A stretch of DNA of 64,000 nt, from NCBI GenBank assembly GCA_018398815.1, contig CM031601.1:33909975-33973974 (forward strand), given 5' to 3'. Under the pieces are notes generated by a model. It did no database searches. It was given only the letters and a program-made list of their open reading frames with translations, and was not told the DNA's origin. The DNA comes from Conus ventricosus (lineage: Eukaryota > Mollusca > Gastropoda > Neogastropoda > Conidae). Positions 1-12,400 of the stretch are shown here, one piece after another (position 1 is the stretch's first letter; each line of letters opens with the position of its first letter). The position numbers and the translations under genes are program-made.

Positions 1-730
1 TTAATGCATAAAATTCAAAGGACAACACATCATGGTCACTTTTCCAACTGGATCCTGGTGTGTAATATATATCTGAAATAAGATTATCCTCATTCACTAA
101 TATCCAGTCATCCAAAGTTGGGTTCTGTCCTAGTCTCCTCCTTGTTGGTTTGTTTACTTTCTGCATCAAGTATGCATCATTGATTCTTTCCACAATTTGC
201 TCACCTTTCTCCCCTGGCCACTTTCCATCCCATCTGACAAATGGGTAATTGAAATCACCCATAATCAATACTTTATCAAATTTTAACATTATATCAGATT
301 TTAACAGGTCAAACATTTTTTCATCATTAGCTTCAGAACTCTCATTAGGACTTCTATAGATGCAGCCAAGTAACACTGTGTTTCTATCATTGGTATTAAA
401 TGTGCACCATACACTTTCCTGGAACTCAGATGTATTTAGTTCTTCACATTCACGTGCGTTTAAGGATTTCTCTGTATATATAATGCTACCCTCTACTTAT
501 TTTGTTATTTAAGAACATATCGTAGTTTGGAATATGGTATTCTGATTCGATGAAATTCTTAGCATTCTTGGGTTTTATTTTTTTATTATGTAACTTTAAC
601 ACAATGTTCTTTAAATTATGCCAAGCATTGTATCATCATTCTTAGTTGCACTCTGAATATGTTGGTCGAAAGTTAAAGCTTCATCAAAAATTATTCCTAA
701 TCGTCTTTCTCTTCTCTGCGTATAGATAAT
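1..730 (-). mobile_element. Non-LTR retrotransposon fragment (endonuclease, plus RT C-terminal scrap)
   Basis: Read on the minus strand, positions about 625 to 1 encode an AP-endonuclease-type domain of a CR1/Jockey-like LINE. The GDFNYP active-site block, the PTRRR stretch and the SDHDVL block near the end of the domain are visible. Positions about 722-637 encode a short piece of an RT C-terminus (LGIIFDEALTFDQHIQSATK), which should lie 3' of the endonuclease but here lies 5' of it. The fragment is therefore rearranged, or two LINEs are fused. One in-frame stop occurs in the endonuclease. The RT that should follow runs off the window start. The endonuclease closely resembles the plus-strand copy at 1620-1820. 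Confidence 0.8.
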
Positions 731-1615
731 TAATAATCTCCACCTTTCGTTTTCATAATCATAGTGTAATCCGACTGACAGGCGTTCTCATGGACAGAAC
801 TGCTCCTCTTTGTGAGAGGGGCGAATCAATGAAATCAACAAAAACGGGGACCTCTTAACTATGCCTTGCTGAAAATAAAAGAAATGGTTGCAGCAAGTAG
901 GCCTATCCAGCAGCACATGACTTTGCATGCGTGTTCAGGTGCGTGATTTAGTCTGCTCTTGCAGCTCACCGGTCCGTAAGAACTTGTGACGAGTGCAGGT
1001 GGAGGATGATAACCCTTTGACAAAAATGGAAGAGAACTAAATACTATTTTTTTCCAAAAACCCATTCAATGATCAATAACACAGCACGCTGCAGTTGCTT
1101 TCATTGCTTACCTGTCTTTCCTTGCAGACGAGGCGATGATTGTCACAGGCTCGACAACAGTGTTTCCCACTTCCCACAATCGGCTGGTCACGCGTTGTTA
1201 GTCATGTGATTTGCCGATCATGTGACCTTAAGTCAACTTCCGGCCGTCTGCTTCATGTGATTTTACGCCCAGCACGCACTTTTCTTCTTCTTCTTCTTCT
1301 TCTTCTTCCTTAGAGTCTCCACAATCAGCTGGCTGATTATTTTGAGACAGTGAAACTGCGTGCACCCAGGCAATTTCACATTCCACACTGATTAGCTGAT
1401 CGAATTTGAAAAGCAGGTAAAACATTTCCACACTGCAGTCGAAGAAGAAAACTTGGCAAAGTCTGCTTTTAGAGACGCCCCCCATCCCAACCTACGTTAC
1501 GTTTATCATTCCTCATCAGTAGGTCTAATTCATAGCCATCGATTTCGTATTTATAATAGATGATTATCGTTGCCAATATGCATAATTTTATGTTTTCAGT
1601 TTCAATATCCTATGT
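730..1615. other. Intergenic stretch, no gene seen
   Basis: No convincing coding frame or RNA gene is visible. It separates two inverted copies of the same LINE family and contains a (TTC)n microsatellite. The short motif cacaatc(a/g)gctgg occurs twice, near 1176 and 1319. Confidence 0.5.
1282..1309. repeat. (TTC)n microsatellite
   Basis: About nine TTC triplets in a row. On the minus strand they read as a run of glutamates, which I do not regard as coding. Confidence 0.95.
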
Positions 1616-1890
1616 GCTAGATTCCTTTTTGATACAGAAGGTAAGCAAACCGACAAGGAGGAGAGTTGATCAAAACCCTACATTGGATGACTGGATACTT
1701 GTAAGTGAAGATAATCTTATTTCGGACATTGTGCATCTTGACCCAGTGGGTAAAAGTGACCATGATGTTTTGGCATTTCAGCTTCACATTTCTAATAAAA
1801 AAGTAAAAAAAACAGGTTAAGTATATTTACAAACTTAGCAAGGGTGATTATTATAAGTTTAGAAAGATTGTAAATGATCATGATTGGTCT

Positions 1891-3948
1891 GTGATGTCAG
1901 AAATGAATAGCGAAGAGAGTTGGAACTACATAAAAAGATTACTGCATAATGGTATGGAGAAATGTATCCCTAAAGTTAAAGTTAGGGATACTAAAAAAGT
2001 ACAACCTGTATGGATGAATAAGACAGCGTTCAGATGTATCAAAAAGAAATATAAACTATTCAAAAGATACCTTACGACTAAATCAGGTTATGCTTATCTG
2101 AAATACATAAAGGAAAGAAACAAATGTAAAAAGTTGTTAAAAAGAATAAGAAGAGATTATGAGAAGCAGATCGCCAATGAAGGTAAAATAAATCCAAAAA
2201 AGTTTTGGAGGTATGTGCAACAGCAAATGAAAATGAGTACAGGTGTAAGTGCATTAAAGAGACCTGATGGTACATTTGCGGTGGATGACATGGATAAGGC
2301 TCAAATGTTAAATACATTTTTTTCAAGTGTATTTACCCAAGAAAATTTATGCGATATTCCGGACTTGAGAGAAGGATGTTATTCAAATGGGGTAATGTTA
2401 ACAGAAATTCGAGTCACTCCCAAAGCTGTGGAGAGTATATTAAAACAACTTAACCCAAATAAGGCACAGGGTCCTGATTTATTGCCACCAAGGGTACTAA
2501 AAGAGCTATGTGAGGAACTATCTGTTCCACTGTGTTCATTTTTTAATAAGACACTTGAAACTGGTGTATTACCTGAAGACTGGAAAACGGCAGAGGTGAC
2601 AGCGATTTTTAAGAAAGGTACAAAATGTGAACCGAGCAACTACAGACCTGTAAGTCTTACTTGTATCTTATGCAAGGTTTTAGAAAGTATTGTCAGAGAC
2701 TCAATGGTCTCCTATTTTACAGATAATAATTTAATTATATTCTAAATGTCAGCATGGTTTTCGAAAAAAACGATCATGTGTCACACAGCTGTTAGAGGTT
2801 ATGGAGGATATAACAACAATGCTAGATGGCAGACAAGGAATTGATATCATATACATGGATTTTAGAAAAGCTTTTGATACGGTTCCGCATAAGAGACTCC
2901 TTATAAAGCTAGCAGCATACGGTATTGGTGGCACCTTATTAAAATGGATCAAAAACTTTCTGAGTGATAGAACTCAACAAGTCAGAGTAGGGGCAGCCAA
3001 ATCAAAGAAATGTAATGTACTTAGTGGTATCCCTCAAGGAAGTATATTGGGACCGGTTCTTTTCACTATTTTTATAAATGATCTACCAGACAACCTTGTC
3101 AGTCCATGTAAAATATTCGCAGATGATACTAAGATTTACAATTGTACATCAAAGAGTACTTGTATTCAAAACGATATCTACAAACTGCAAGAGTGGTCTG
3201 AGTCGTGGAATCTGTATTTCAACATGACCAAGTGTGGTGTATTGCACATCAGGAATAATAATCAAAATAATGAATATAAAATGATGGAGAATGATGTTTA
3301 TCACCAAGTAGTGGCTCTTACTGAAGAAAAAGACTTGGGTGTTACCTTCGATAGCAGGTTGTCATTTGACCCTCACTTACAGAGAGTGGTAAATAAGCTA
3401 ACCAGATGTTAGGTATCATAAAAAGGAGTTTTACTTATTTAGATAAAGATACTTTTTTGAAATTATACAAAGCTTTTGTCAGGCCACATTTGGAGTATGC
3501 TAATGTGATTTGGAGCCCTTTTTTAAAGCGTCAATCAATAATGTTAGAAAAGGTTCAAAGACGAGCTACCAAATTGCTGAAGCATTGCAAAAACTTATCA
3601 TATAATGAAAGATTGAAATATTTGAATCTGCACTCGCTGAGGGGAAGAAGGATCAGAGGTGACCTAATTCAAGTTTATAAGATCTTTAATGGCTATGATG
3701 ATATTGACATTGAGACATTCTTTTCTGTTGCACAAACTTCGAGTACTAGAAACTCTGAAGGAAAGATTTTTATAAAGCACTGTAACACTAATCAACGTAA
3801 ATTTTCATTTTCTTATAGAGTTGCTAACCACTGGAATGAAATACCTACTACCATTAAATTTGCACCTGATATTAATACTTTCAAGAATTTTCTAGACAAT
3901 GATTCAAAATTTAGAGAATTGTTTCATGACTATGATGGATTGCAATGA
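1891..3948 (+). pseudogene. Reverse transcriptase of LINE A, frameshifted
   Basis: This is a LINE RT that would copy its own RNA at a nicked chromosomal target. Visible blocks in order are NKAQGPDLLPPRVLK and NYRPVSLTCILCKVLE (fingers), YMDFRKAFDTVPH (motif A), GIPQGSILGPVLF (motif B), FADDTK (motif C, catalytic Asp pair intact) and, in the C-terminal region, RPHLEYANVIWSP. The frame breaks twice, at about 2740 (next to an ATTATATTCTAAA run) and at about 3400, each time by one base. All catalytic blocks are present, so decay is slight. Each break could be a real mutation or a consensus error. Confidence 0.85.
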
Positions 3949-4043
3949 AGATATTAATTGTAGCATGCCATATGACCCAAAAAGTGAAGAAATTTAGAGG
4001 GGACACATGATAGACCGCGAGGTCTAGGCTAATGAAGCCAGTC

Positions 4044-4080
4044 CCTACTACTACTACTACTACTACTACTACTATTATTA
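4044..4080. repeat. (ACT)n / (ATT)n tail of LINE A
   Basis: A run of about ten ACT triplets drifts into ATT. It is taken as the 3' tail of LINE A because it follows the 3' UTR and the next element starts directly after it. Confidence 0.8.
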
Positions 4081-4099
4081 CAAATCTCATCACCAGCAT

Positions 4100-4655
4100 T
4101 AATAGTAGTAAAACCAAGGAGCAGGTAGCTGAAGCAGAGGACAAGGCTAGGAGGCAGACTAACTTATTAATCTTTAAGATGCCAGAAAGTACTGCTCAGA
4201 CTGTTGATAAAAAAAGGAGGAAGACAAAGACAATGTTAAGAAATTTCTGAGTGAAATTAATCAACCCCATCAGCCAGTTGATATCTGAAGACTGGGAAAT
4301 CGCGCAGCAAGCAAAACACAGAACAAAGTCAGACCTATAAAAAATATCCTTCGAAAATCAGTCTGCCAGGGATGAAACGCTAAAGGCATTCATTAGAATA
4401 AGAAAAGAAGGAGGACTGGACTCAGAGTCAGAAGGCAGGGACACCAGGTTGTGTACAAACGTCTCAGTGAGAAAAGACATGACCCCAACTGAGAGAAAAC
4501 AGGATGAGGATCTGTATAAAGATATGAAGAAGAAACGGGAAGATTCCAAGGCTTCAGGGGACAAGCAAACAAGATGGATAAGTAGGAACGGACAGATTGT
4601 CAACATAGGGAAGTACCCTCTCAGACCAACGGAAGACAAGAAAGAAAAAGCTTGA
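4100..4655 (+). pseudogene. LINE B ORF1 (RNA-chaperone-type protein), frameshifted
   Basis: This is a charged Lys/Glu-rich protein fragment in two or three frames. It contains RRQTNLLIFKMPES and, further on, RKDMTPTERKQDEDLYKDMK and WISRNGQIVNIGKYP. This pattern is typical of ORF1 proteins of invertebrate CR1/Jockey-like elements, where the NLLIF-type core resembles an RRM strand and the C-terminus carries the R..GQI block. ORF1 proteins bind element RNA. The frame breaks near 4215 in an A-rich run and again before 4449. No zinc knuckle is visible. Confidence 0.65.
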
Positions 4656-4822
4656 ACAATAGGACTACATCAGTTGTACATAATTTTAAACTTTCTGCTA
4701 GTCATGTAACAAAAAGATAAAATTATTCCCCCTCTAGTCATTCCGTAAATAATAAAAAGTCTTGTGTTTGTTTGTACACCAACTCCGATTCCTTACTAAA
4801 CAAAAGAGCAGAACTATAATCA

Positions 4823-7599
4823 ATGTTAAAAATACATGAACTGGATGTCATAGCCATCACAGAAGTGAAACCAAAGACCTGTCATTATGCAGTCCAAGAG
4901 TCAGAGATAGCCATCCTTGGGTACAATCTTTTTCACAATCTTGAGAAGAACAGTAGGGGAGTGGCATTGTATGTCAAAAGTAACATGAACCCATCCTTGT
5001 GTGAAGATCTGAACTCTGACTTCCAGGATTCCAGGAGTCAATTCTTATTGAATGTCAGCTGCAGAGAGGAGAATCACTGACCCTGGGTGTGGTGTATAGA
5101 AGCCCCAGTAGTACTGTTGAAAATTCAGGCAAATTGAATGACCTGATACCGAAGGCAGCAGCACCCAAATCTGGGAATCTGCTCATCTTGGGTGATTTTA
5201 ACTATCCAGAAATTGAGTGGAATAAAGAAACATGTAGATCAGGAGAAGGACACCCAGCCTCCCAGTTCTTGAAGACCTGTAAAGATTCATATCTGATTCA
5301 GCACCAGAGGCAGGGGCAAGTACCTAGCCTTGTGGACCTAGTACTGACAAACAGAGAGGACACAGTCAGTGATATAAACACACATGCTGGCCTAGGGAAA
5401 AGTGACCATGCAACTCTGCTTATACACCTGACATGTAGTGGCAAGGAAGACTCCAAAGAGGTTATGTACAACTTTTCAAAGGCATATTTCTACGCAATTG
5501 GGAAACAATTAGGTGACGTTGATTGGGAAAAAGTGTTGAGTAGCCTGAATGTTAATGAGATGTGGACCAGAATCAGAGATGAGATCAATTCAGCTATTGC
5601 AGCACATGTTCCAAAGACAAAATTCTCCAGCAAACAATCTAAGAAATGGATGGACAAGGGAACCCTAACATCTGTGAGGAAAAAAGCACAAGCTATTCCA
5701 CCACTAGCTCGAGACTAGGGATGGTGATGATTATCAACTGTATGCCAAAGCAAGAAACAGATCTAAGAAAGAATGTCAGAAAGCACAACGTCGAATGGAG
5801 CAAATAGTAGCTGCACAAGCGAAACAAAATCCAAAGGCCTTCTGGTCATATGTAAACAGTAAAACCAAGACGAGGAGTGGTGTAGCAGACCTGAAAAAAG
5901 AGGATGGCAGCAAGTCAAAGTCAGACCAAGAGAAAGCTGAGATTCTGAATACATTCTTTCATAGCGTCTTTACTGCAGAAGAGGATGGGGACAATTGCCG
6001 GAACCACAGGAATGCAGTTACGATGAAGAGCTAAGTGACTTTGTGATAGATACTGAGAAGGTTAGAAAACTGCTAGCAGATCTAAACACTAGTAAGGCTC
6101 CGGGACCCGATGGGCTAAACCCAATGCTTCTGTCCAAGACTGCAGATGTTCTTGCCTCCCCAGTGGCCATGCTGTTCAGAAAATCCTTGAACGAAGGAAA
6201 AATCCCAGATGACTGGCGGCTAGCACGGGTCACACCTATCTTCAAGAAAGGCAGCAAAATGCTAGCTAATAACTACAGGCCAGTTAGCCTTACATGCATC
6301 CTCTGCAAAATAATGGAAAAATTAGTAAGAGAGCAACTTGTCTAACATTTAGAAGAAAACAACCTTGTCAGTGAGAAACAACATGGGTTTGTAAAGGGGA
6401 GGTTGTGCATCACCCAGCTTCTTGATGTTATGGATACATGGACTAAGGTCTTAGATGATGGTGGCTCAGTTGATATTGTTTACATGGACTTCCAGAAAGC
6501 GTTTGATAGTGTTCCACACAGACTACTTGTTTTGAAAGTTCAAACTCATGGTATCAAAGGGAAGATATTACTTTGGATACAAGACTTCCTAAACATCAGG
6601 CATCAGCGGGTTGTCAATAGCGCACAGTCACAACAAGCCAATGTCTCAAGTGGGATTCCCCAGGGGAGTGTTTTGGGACCTATTCTGTTTGTTTTGTGTA
6701 TCAACAATCTGCCAAATCACATTCAAAACACTGTACACCTTTTTGCAGATGACACCAAGGTTTTCGCAAGAAGTGACAATGAAGGAGCTACACATGCCTT
6801 ACAGGAAGACCTAAACAGATTGCAAAATTGGTCAAGACAATGGTATTGAAATTCCACCCTGAAAAATGCCATGTTCTAAAACCGGGGAACAAGAAGTTAG
6901 ATGCTGTGTACTACATGAATGAGGTAAACATCAAGGGTGAGACGTGTACCACAACTCTATCTGAAAGCAACGTTGAGAAGGATCTTAGGGTCTACATTGA
7001 TAACAAGTTGAATTTCAGAGAGCATGTGGCCAAGGCAACCGCTAAAGTGAATAGAGTAGTTGGTATTATCCAGTGCTCCTTTGACTTCCTCACCAAAAGA
7101 CACTTTCCTACAACTGTACAAGTGTCTGGTACGACCAGTACTAGAGTATGGACATTCTGTCTGGCAACCCTACCACAAAACACTGTGCCAGGATGTAGAG
7201 GATGTTCAGCGCAGATCAACTAAACTTTCAGCAATTCTTAAAGATAAACCATACTCTGAGCATCTCTCTACTCTTCAACTTCCAAGCCTGGAGCACAGAA
7301 GAAAAAGGGGTGACATGATCGACTTGTACAAGTTTATACATGGTATTTACCGGAGTGACAAACCACAGTTTTATTTTTTCACCAACAGGGACAGCAGAGG
7401 ACACTCCCTGAAATTATCCAAAGTTCATCACAGACTGAACATCAGGGGAAATTACTTCTCTCTTCGAGTGATTGATGTTTGGAATGGTCTTCCTGACTCT
7501 GTAGTAATAGCCCCTACAGTCAACATCTTCAAATCACGACTACACACCCATTGGAAGGAACTGCCGACAAAATATAATCCAGAATGTTTGTCGACCTAG
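4823..7599 (+). pseudogene. LINE B endonuclease-reverse transcriptase, frameshifted
   Basis: An endonuclease (AITEVKP, LLILGDFNYPEIEW, GKSDHATLL) is followed by an RT. RT blocks are SKAPGPDGLNP, NYRPVSLTCILCKIMEK, YMDFQKAFDSVPH (motif A), GIPQGSVLGPILF (motif B), FADDTK (motif C) and VRPVLEYGHSVWQP. The product would nick target DNA and reverse-transcribe the element. Breaks occur at about 5078 (stop), 5716, 6030, 6342 (stop), 6845 and 7085-7115, mostly single-base shifts. The catalytic residues seen are intact, so the copy is damaged but not ancient. Confidence 0.87.
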
Positions 7600-7981
7600 A
7601 TAGACTCAGTCTGTGACTCGCTTCCTTCCACGCATGCAGAGTTTCTTTCTGACTCAGATAGCGTCTATTAGAACGGTGAACAGGCCTGTTAAGGCCTCAA
7701 ACACCGAAAGGTTCAAGTTCAAGTAATACCTTTATACAATAACTTATCAACAACAACAACAAAGTCTGCATCTATGTGTGTGGGTGGGTGTGTAGGTGTA
7801 GGTATGTCTGGTACTTCAGTAGGTGCAACCTGTGAATGCCATGAGATTGGCAGGTAGCCACTTGGGGATGGAGGTTGGGGGTGCTTTCATCAATAGTGAT
7901 GAGGCCATATGATATTTATGGAAAACTGAGGGGTCAGCTCTCATTCTTCTCTTCATAGAAGGCCTGAAGCATGCTACCCAC

Positions 7982-8232
7982 ATGTCCAACCGTGGCTGGA
8001 CACCCACCTGGTCACTTTCTTCTCTTCAGGCTGGACACCCACCTGGTCACTTCCTTCTCTTCAGGGATGTCCATGGCATGAAACATGCTGTCCACACTGT
8101 GGCTGAACACCCATCTGGTCACTTCCTTCTCTTCAGGCTGGACACCCACCTGGTCACTTCCTTCTCTTCAGGCTGAACAGCCACCTGGTCACTTTCTTCT
8201 CTTCAGGCTGGACACCCATCTGGTCACTTTTC
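7982..8232. repeat. 36-bp minisatellite
   Basis: About six imperfect copies of a unit containing GGCTGGACACCCACCTGGTC and CACTTCCTTCTCTTCA, interrupted once by unrelated sequence at about 8065-8098. Open frames through it are repeat artefacts. Confidence 0.85.
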
Positions 8233-8420
8233 CCTGCACTTTTCTGAGACAGGAGATGCCATCTGCTATGTGGGAATCCCAGACAAGGTTGCCATACTAA
8301 CAGGGTGGACGAGTGCCTTGTCAACTGCCTGTTTGAGTTCGATGTTTGCTGGCCTGACACTGCGGCGTATGAAGCTCAAGGTTCTATTTGCTCTTCTTGC
8401 AGTTTCTAGCCATGGAGATG
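8225..8420 (-). mobile_element. LINE reverse-transcriptase C-terminal fragment
   Basis: Minus-strand frames contain TARRANRTLSFIRRSV, then VDKALVHPV, and after a one-base shift EYGNLVWDSH. These match the region after the RT catalytic core of CR1/Jockey-type elements. The fragment is only about 65 codons long. No tail or endonuclease is nearby. Confidence 0.6.
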
Positions 8421-8930
8421 GTAGTGCGCTTTGCAGGTAAAGTGGATTTTGAAGACTTGTTAGGATGGAAAGTTGTTTTCCATCTGATTTCTTTCCCAAC
8501 GAGTGTGGGAATGTGCAGCAGACTTTCCAAAGTGGGAACACCATCCAGAGATCATCAGGATGACTGGCCTGAAGTCGGATATTTCACTCAACTCAGGTTC
8601 ATCAAAACAAATGATTCTGATCAAAGTCACTATTCCATATGAAAAAAAAAGTGGAACAAGCTCACATCTACAAGATCGAGAAGTATGCCAGTCTAGTCAG
8701 CAGCTCAAGGGAATCTAGCTTCAAAGTTAAAATAACTTACCATAGAGGTACAAGCAAGGGGTTTGTTGCAGGTTCATCACCTTGTGACCTCATAAAAGAG
8801 CTCACGATTTCTGATAAGAAGGAGAGGAGAACACCAAAGGCAATGGCAGAGCCAGCTGAAAAGAGTTCCATCTGGAGCTAGTCGAGGAGGAACAAAAGTG
8901 AACTTTGTGAGACTCAAATTTCCCAGCTTA
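8420..8930. other. Unassigned sequence
   Basis: No domain or repeat was recognised. Short frames exist in both directions without conserved motifs. Confidence 0.4.
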
Positions 8931-8936
8931 GGACAG

Positions 8937-9190
8937 GTGTTCTGCAGTGGTGTGGATAAGACATCCGTCTCAAAAGGCAATGCCTTGAGAAGCCCATGTC
9001 CAGAAGGTGCAGGTTCAAATCTTGGTTGCACAAGTAGAAAGAAAAAGGAAGAAAGGAAAATCTAATAGCAGAAAGGCATCTAGGAACCGTAATCTGGATG
9101 CAGATGGCTTCCTTAAAGGGCAAGGAGTTCCAGGCTGGAATACTTGCTTGTGGGATTTTTTTTTTCTTTGAAGACCTTAAGCTGCCAAGC
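8937..9190 (+). mobile_element. tRNA-derived SINE
   Basis: Positions 8942-9030 resemble a decayed tRNA. CAGTGGTGTGGATAAGAC fits a pol III A box and GGTTCAAATCT at about 9011 fits a B box at the normal distance. An unrelated body with A/G-rich and T-rich stretches follows. It lies just upstream of the first recognised GH27 exon and could sit in its promoter or in a 5' UTR intron. Confidence 0.6.
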
Positions 9191-9279
9191 TCCATCTAGA
9201 GTTTCTTCTACAGTCAGTCAATTAAGTGTGTGTCTGTGTCTGTGTCTGTGTTCCAGATCCCTGATCATCAGGCCAAAGG

Positions 9280-9434
9280 ATGATATTGTTGACTGTGACT
9301 CTCGTCAGTGGCTGTTTCATGAGTGCACTGGCTCTCAACAACGGTCTGGCCTTGACACCACCAATGGGGTGGCTGTCATGGGAACGTTTTCGATGTGAAA
9401 AGGACTGCAAGACCTATCCTAAGAGCTGTGTGGA
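9280..9434 (+). CDS. GLA/NAGA-like: GH27 gene, coding exon 1 (signal peptide and N-terminus)
   Basis: The ATG at 9280 has A at -3. The first 18 or so residues ([18 protein letters not shown]) form a signal peptide and mature-type sequence starts at [19 protein letters not shown]. The paired cysteines of the family (FRCEKDC) follow. The exon ends in phase 2 at a strong donor (gtaagt at 9435), the same phase as human GLA exon 1. A TTCCAG at 9251-9256 suggests a 5' UTR intron acceptor. Confidence 0.88.
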
Positions 9435-12400
9435 GTAAGTATAAGCCAGCTTTGTCATTTGTCAACAGAACTATGCTATCAGCGGTGTAGATAAACTGAA
9501 CTCAGACATGCTGTTTGACTGCAAGGGCAGTCTCAAATGTTCCGAAATAACAATTATTCATCGATCATCTTCTGCTTTATAGCTGGACATGTTGTTCATC
9601 TGTTTGGTGTCAGTGTGGTTCCTTTAGTTCTGATGCCAGGGAAAACTCCACACTAGAGAGACGTAGAGAGCAACCCAGAGAGAGTAACAAAGAAACAGAC
9701 ATTTGGAGAGAGATAAAGAAATTTAAAGAGACTCTTGGAGAAGCATTAATAGAGGATGGGACAGATGGACAGAAAGACTTGACATAGAAGAAAATGTACA
9801 GAAAACACACATTATTGTTTTGAGAAGTTCCTCATTTTCGGTTTCTGAAAGTGACATGCATGTGTCTTTGATGCCTGATTGTCTTGACTTAAGTTTGTTC
9901 TGTAGACTGACAAAATGGACTCCTGTGACACTTAAGCGGCAAAGACTAGATAACAGACGTTGTAGGACACTTGGCAGACACAAAGTGATGGATGTCGTAG
10001 AACATGTGTACAGGGTAATTAGAACAGAAAGGATGGAAAGAGGAAGAGGGTGGTACAGGGTAATTAATACAGAAAGGATGGAAAGAGAAGAGGGTGTGTT
10101 CTGGGTAATTAGAACAGAAAGGATGGAAAGAGGCAGATGGGGTGTACAGGGTAATTAGAACAGAAAGGATGAAAGAGGCAGATGGGGTGTACAGGGTGAT
10201 TAGAACAGAAAGGATTGAAAGAGGCAGATGGGGTGTGCAGGGTGATTAGAACAGAAAGGATGGAAAGAGGGACAGGGTGTGTACAGGGTAATTAGAACAG
10301 AAAGGATGGGAAAGAGGCAGATGGGTGTACAGGGTAATTAGAACAGAAAGGATGGAAAGAGGCAGATGGGGTGTGCAGGGTGATTAGAACAGAAAGGATG
10401 GAAAGAGGGACAGGGTGTGTACAGGGTAATTAGAACAGAAAGGATGGAAAGAGGCAGATGGGGTGTGCAGGGTGATTAGAACAGAAAGGATGGAAAGAGG
10501 GACAGGGTGTGTACAGGGTAATTGGAGCAGAAAGAATGGAAAGAGGGAGATGGCGTGTACGGGGTAATTAGAACAGAAAGAACGGAAAGAGGAACAGGAT
10601 GTGTGCTCTGTAACTAGAATGGAAGTGACGGAAAAAAGGAGAGTGTATTCACAGAATAACTATATCAGAAAGGATGGAATGAGGGAGAGTGTATTCATAG
10701 AATAACTATATCAGAAAGGATGGAACAAGAGAGAGGTTATGTACAGAATAACTAGAACAGGAAGGATAGAAAGAGGGAGATACATGTTACGATGTCAGAA
10801 AGTCTTTAAAGAGGTAGAGGATGTGTGTAGAGTAAGTAAGTCATAAGGATAAACATGGGCGGTTCCAGTGACATTGTAGCAAATGCAAGTCATCTGGTAA
10901 GTTTATTATATGTTTTAGATTAAACATTAATTCCTTGGAAGTTAACGTTGAGATTCAGGTTATCAATTATCATTTGCAGCGTTCATACGGTCCTCAGAGA
11001 GTATGGACAGTCTGGAGAAATTGGGATACCCTTTTAGAGGCCTGAAGAATATATTGGGTGTACCCTTTTAGAGCCTTAAGAATACATAAAATCTTCCTCG
11101 AGTTTGTAAAAGTTTGTGAATTTGATGTTGCCCGTTCCTTTAAATTGTTTTCATGGTTGTGGCAAAGGAGTTCAGTTTTTCTACCACTGGAGCATTTCAG
11201 TTTTTGTCGACAATGAGGACACTGGACCCTATCAATAGCTGCATCCTGATGCATGAATTCTGATTTTGCTGATCAAAGCAGATAAGCTCTTCTCTGAAAT
11301 ACAGGTAAGGTTCAAGTGTTTGCAAGTGTTTCTCATTAGCTGTCCTCAGCCCGTAAATGAGCTTTGACATTTAGAACAACTGGGTCTTAGAATTTTGTCA
11401 AAAATTTGTTAAAAGTGCATGTGTGTGTGTGTTTGGCAGGTTTATCCAGTTTTTGCAATAATTCAAATAGAATCATGTAGCTGGTACTGTGAATGGGGGA
11501 AAGTTCGAAAACTATCACATGGCATAACTGTCTTTGAAAAAATGAATTGAAGTAATTATTATGTTTGTACTGTGCATGCAACTTGCAGCAAGTTAAATAA
11601 TTATTATATATGTACTGTGCATGCAACTTGCAGCAAGTTAAATAATTATTATATATGTACTGTGCATGCAACTTGCAGCAAGTTAAATAATTATTATATA
11701 TGTACTGTGCATGCAACTTGCAGCAAGTTAAATGATTAATTATTATATATGTACTGTGCATGCAACTTGCAGCAAGTTAAATAATTATTATGTTTGTACT
11801 GTGCATGCAACTTGCAGCAAGTTAAATAATTATTATATATGTACTGTGCATGCAACTTGCAGCAAGTTAAATGATTATTATATATGTACTGTGCATGCAA
11901 CTTGCAGCAAGTAACATAAGAAGCGAACACCACACATAACTCATTTTCATTTACCTTGCAATTCTGCATAAAGAGGTGACACTTACATTGTGTATTTCAG
12001 TGAAAACCTATACAAGGCCATGGCCGACAGGATGGTGTCAGACGGCTACAAAGAGGCCGGCTATGAGTACGTCCACATTGACGACTGCTGGGCCGCCCCT
12101 CAACGGGACGGGGAGGGAAGGCTGCAGGCAGATCCTGATCGCTTTCCCAGTGGAATCAAAGCACTTGCCGACTATGTGAGTGAGTTCATGATTGTTGTGA
12201 GGCAGTATGGGATACAGTGTTTGTGGTGGTGGCCTGGTTAATACACACAACCATCCGGGAAGCCTGGGGATCTCCCGATCATAGTTAAACCTTCTATGGG
12301 ACAAATTTTACAGTTTTTTTTCTCCATCTCTTCACTCACTCTGAAACAGGGTCAGGATGCCAAGCTTTGGGATGATATAATTAAATGTCTGAATGCTAGA

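Larger units (their letters stand above)
1615..4080 (+). mobile_element. CR1/Jockey-like LINE A, 5'-truncated
   Basis: This is a 5'-truncated non-LTR retrotransposon. It starts inside the endonuclease domain (1620-1820), continues through a complete reverse transcriptase (1891-3948) and ends in a (ACT)n tail at 4044-4080. Such short tandem 3' tails are usual for CR1/L2/Jockey-type LINEs. The 3' untranslated region is about 100 bp. The endonuclease-to-RT order fits this clade. The next LINE starts directly behind the tail, so the two lie head to tail. Confidence 0.88.
4080..7762 (+). mobile_element. CR1/Jockey-like LINE B, near full length
   Basis: This non-LTR retrotransposon has all expected parts: an ORF1 region (about 4100-4655), an endonuclease (about 4800-5450), a reverse transcriptase (about 5720-7599) and a CAA-rich tail at 7748-7762. 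It belongs to a different subfamily from LINE A: the domain order and motifs are the same, but the sequence is clearly divergent. Several frameshifts make it non-autonomous as written. Its 3' UTR (7600-7747) shows nothing else. Confidence 0.88.
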
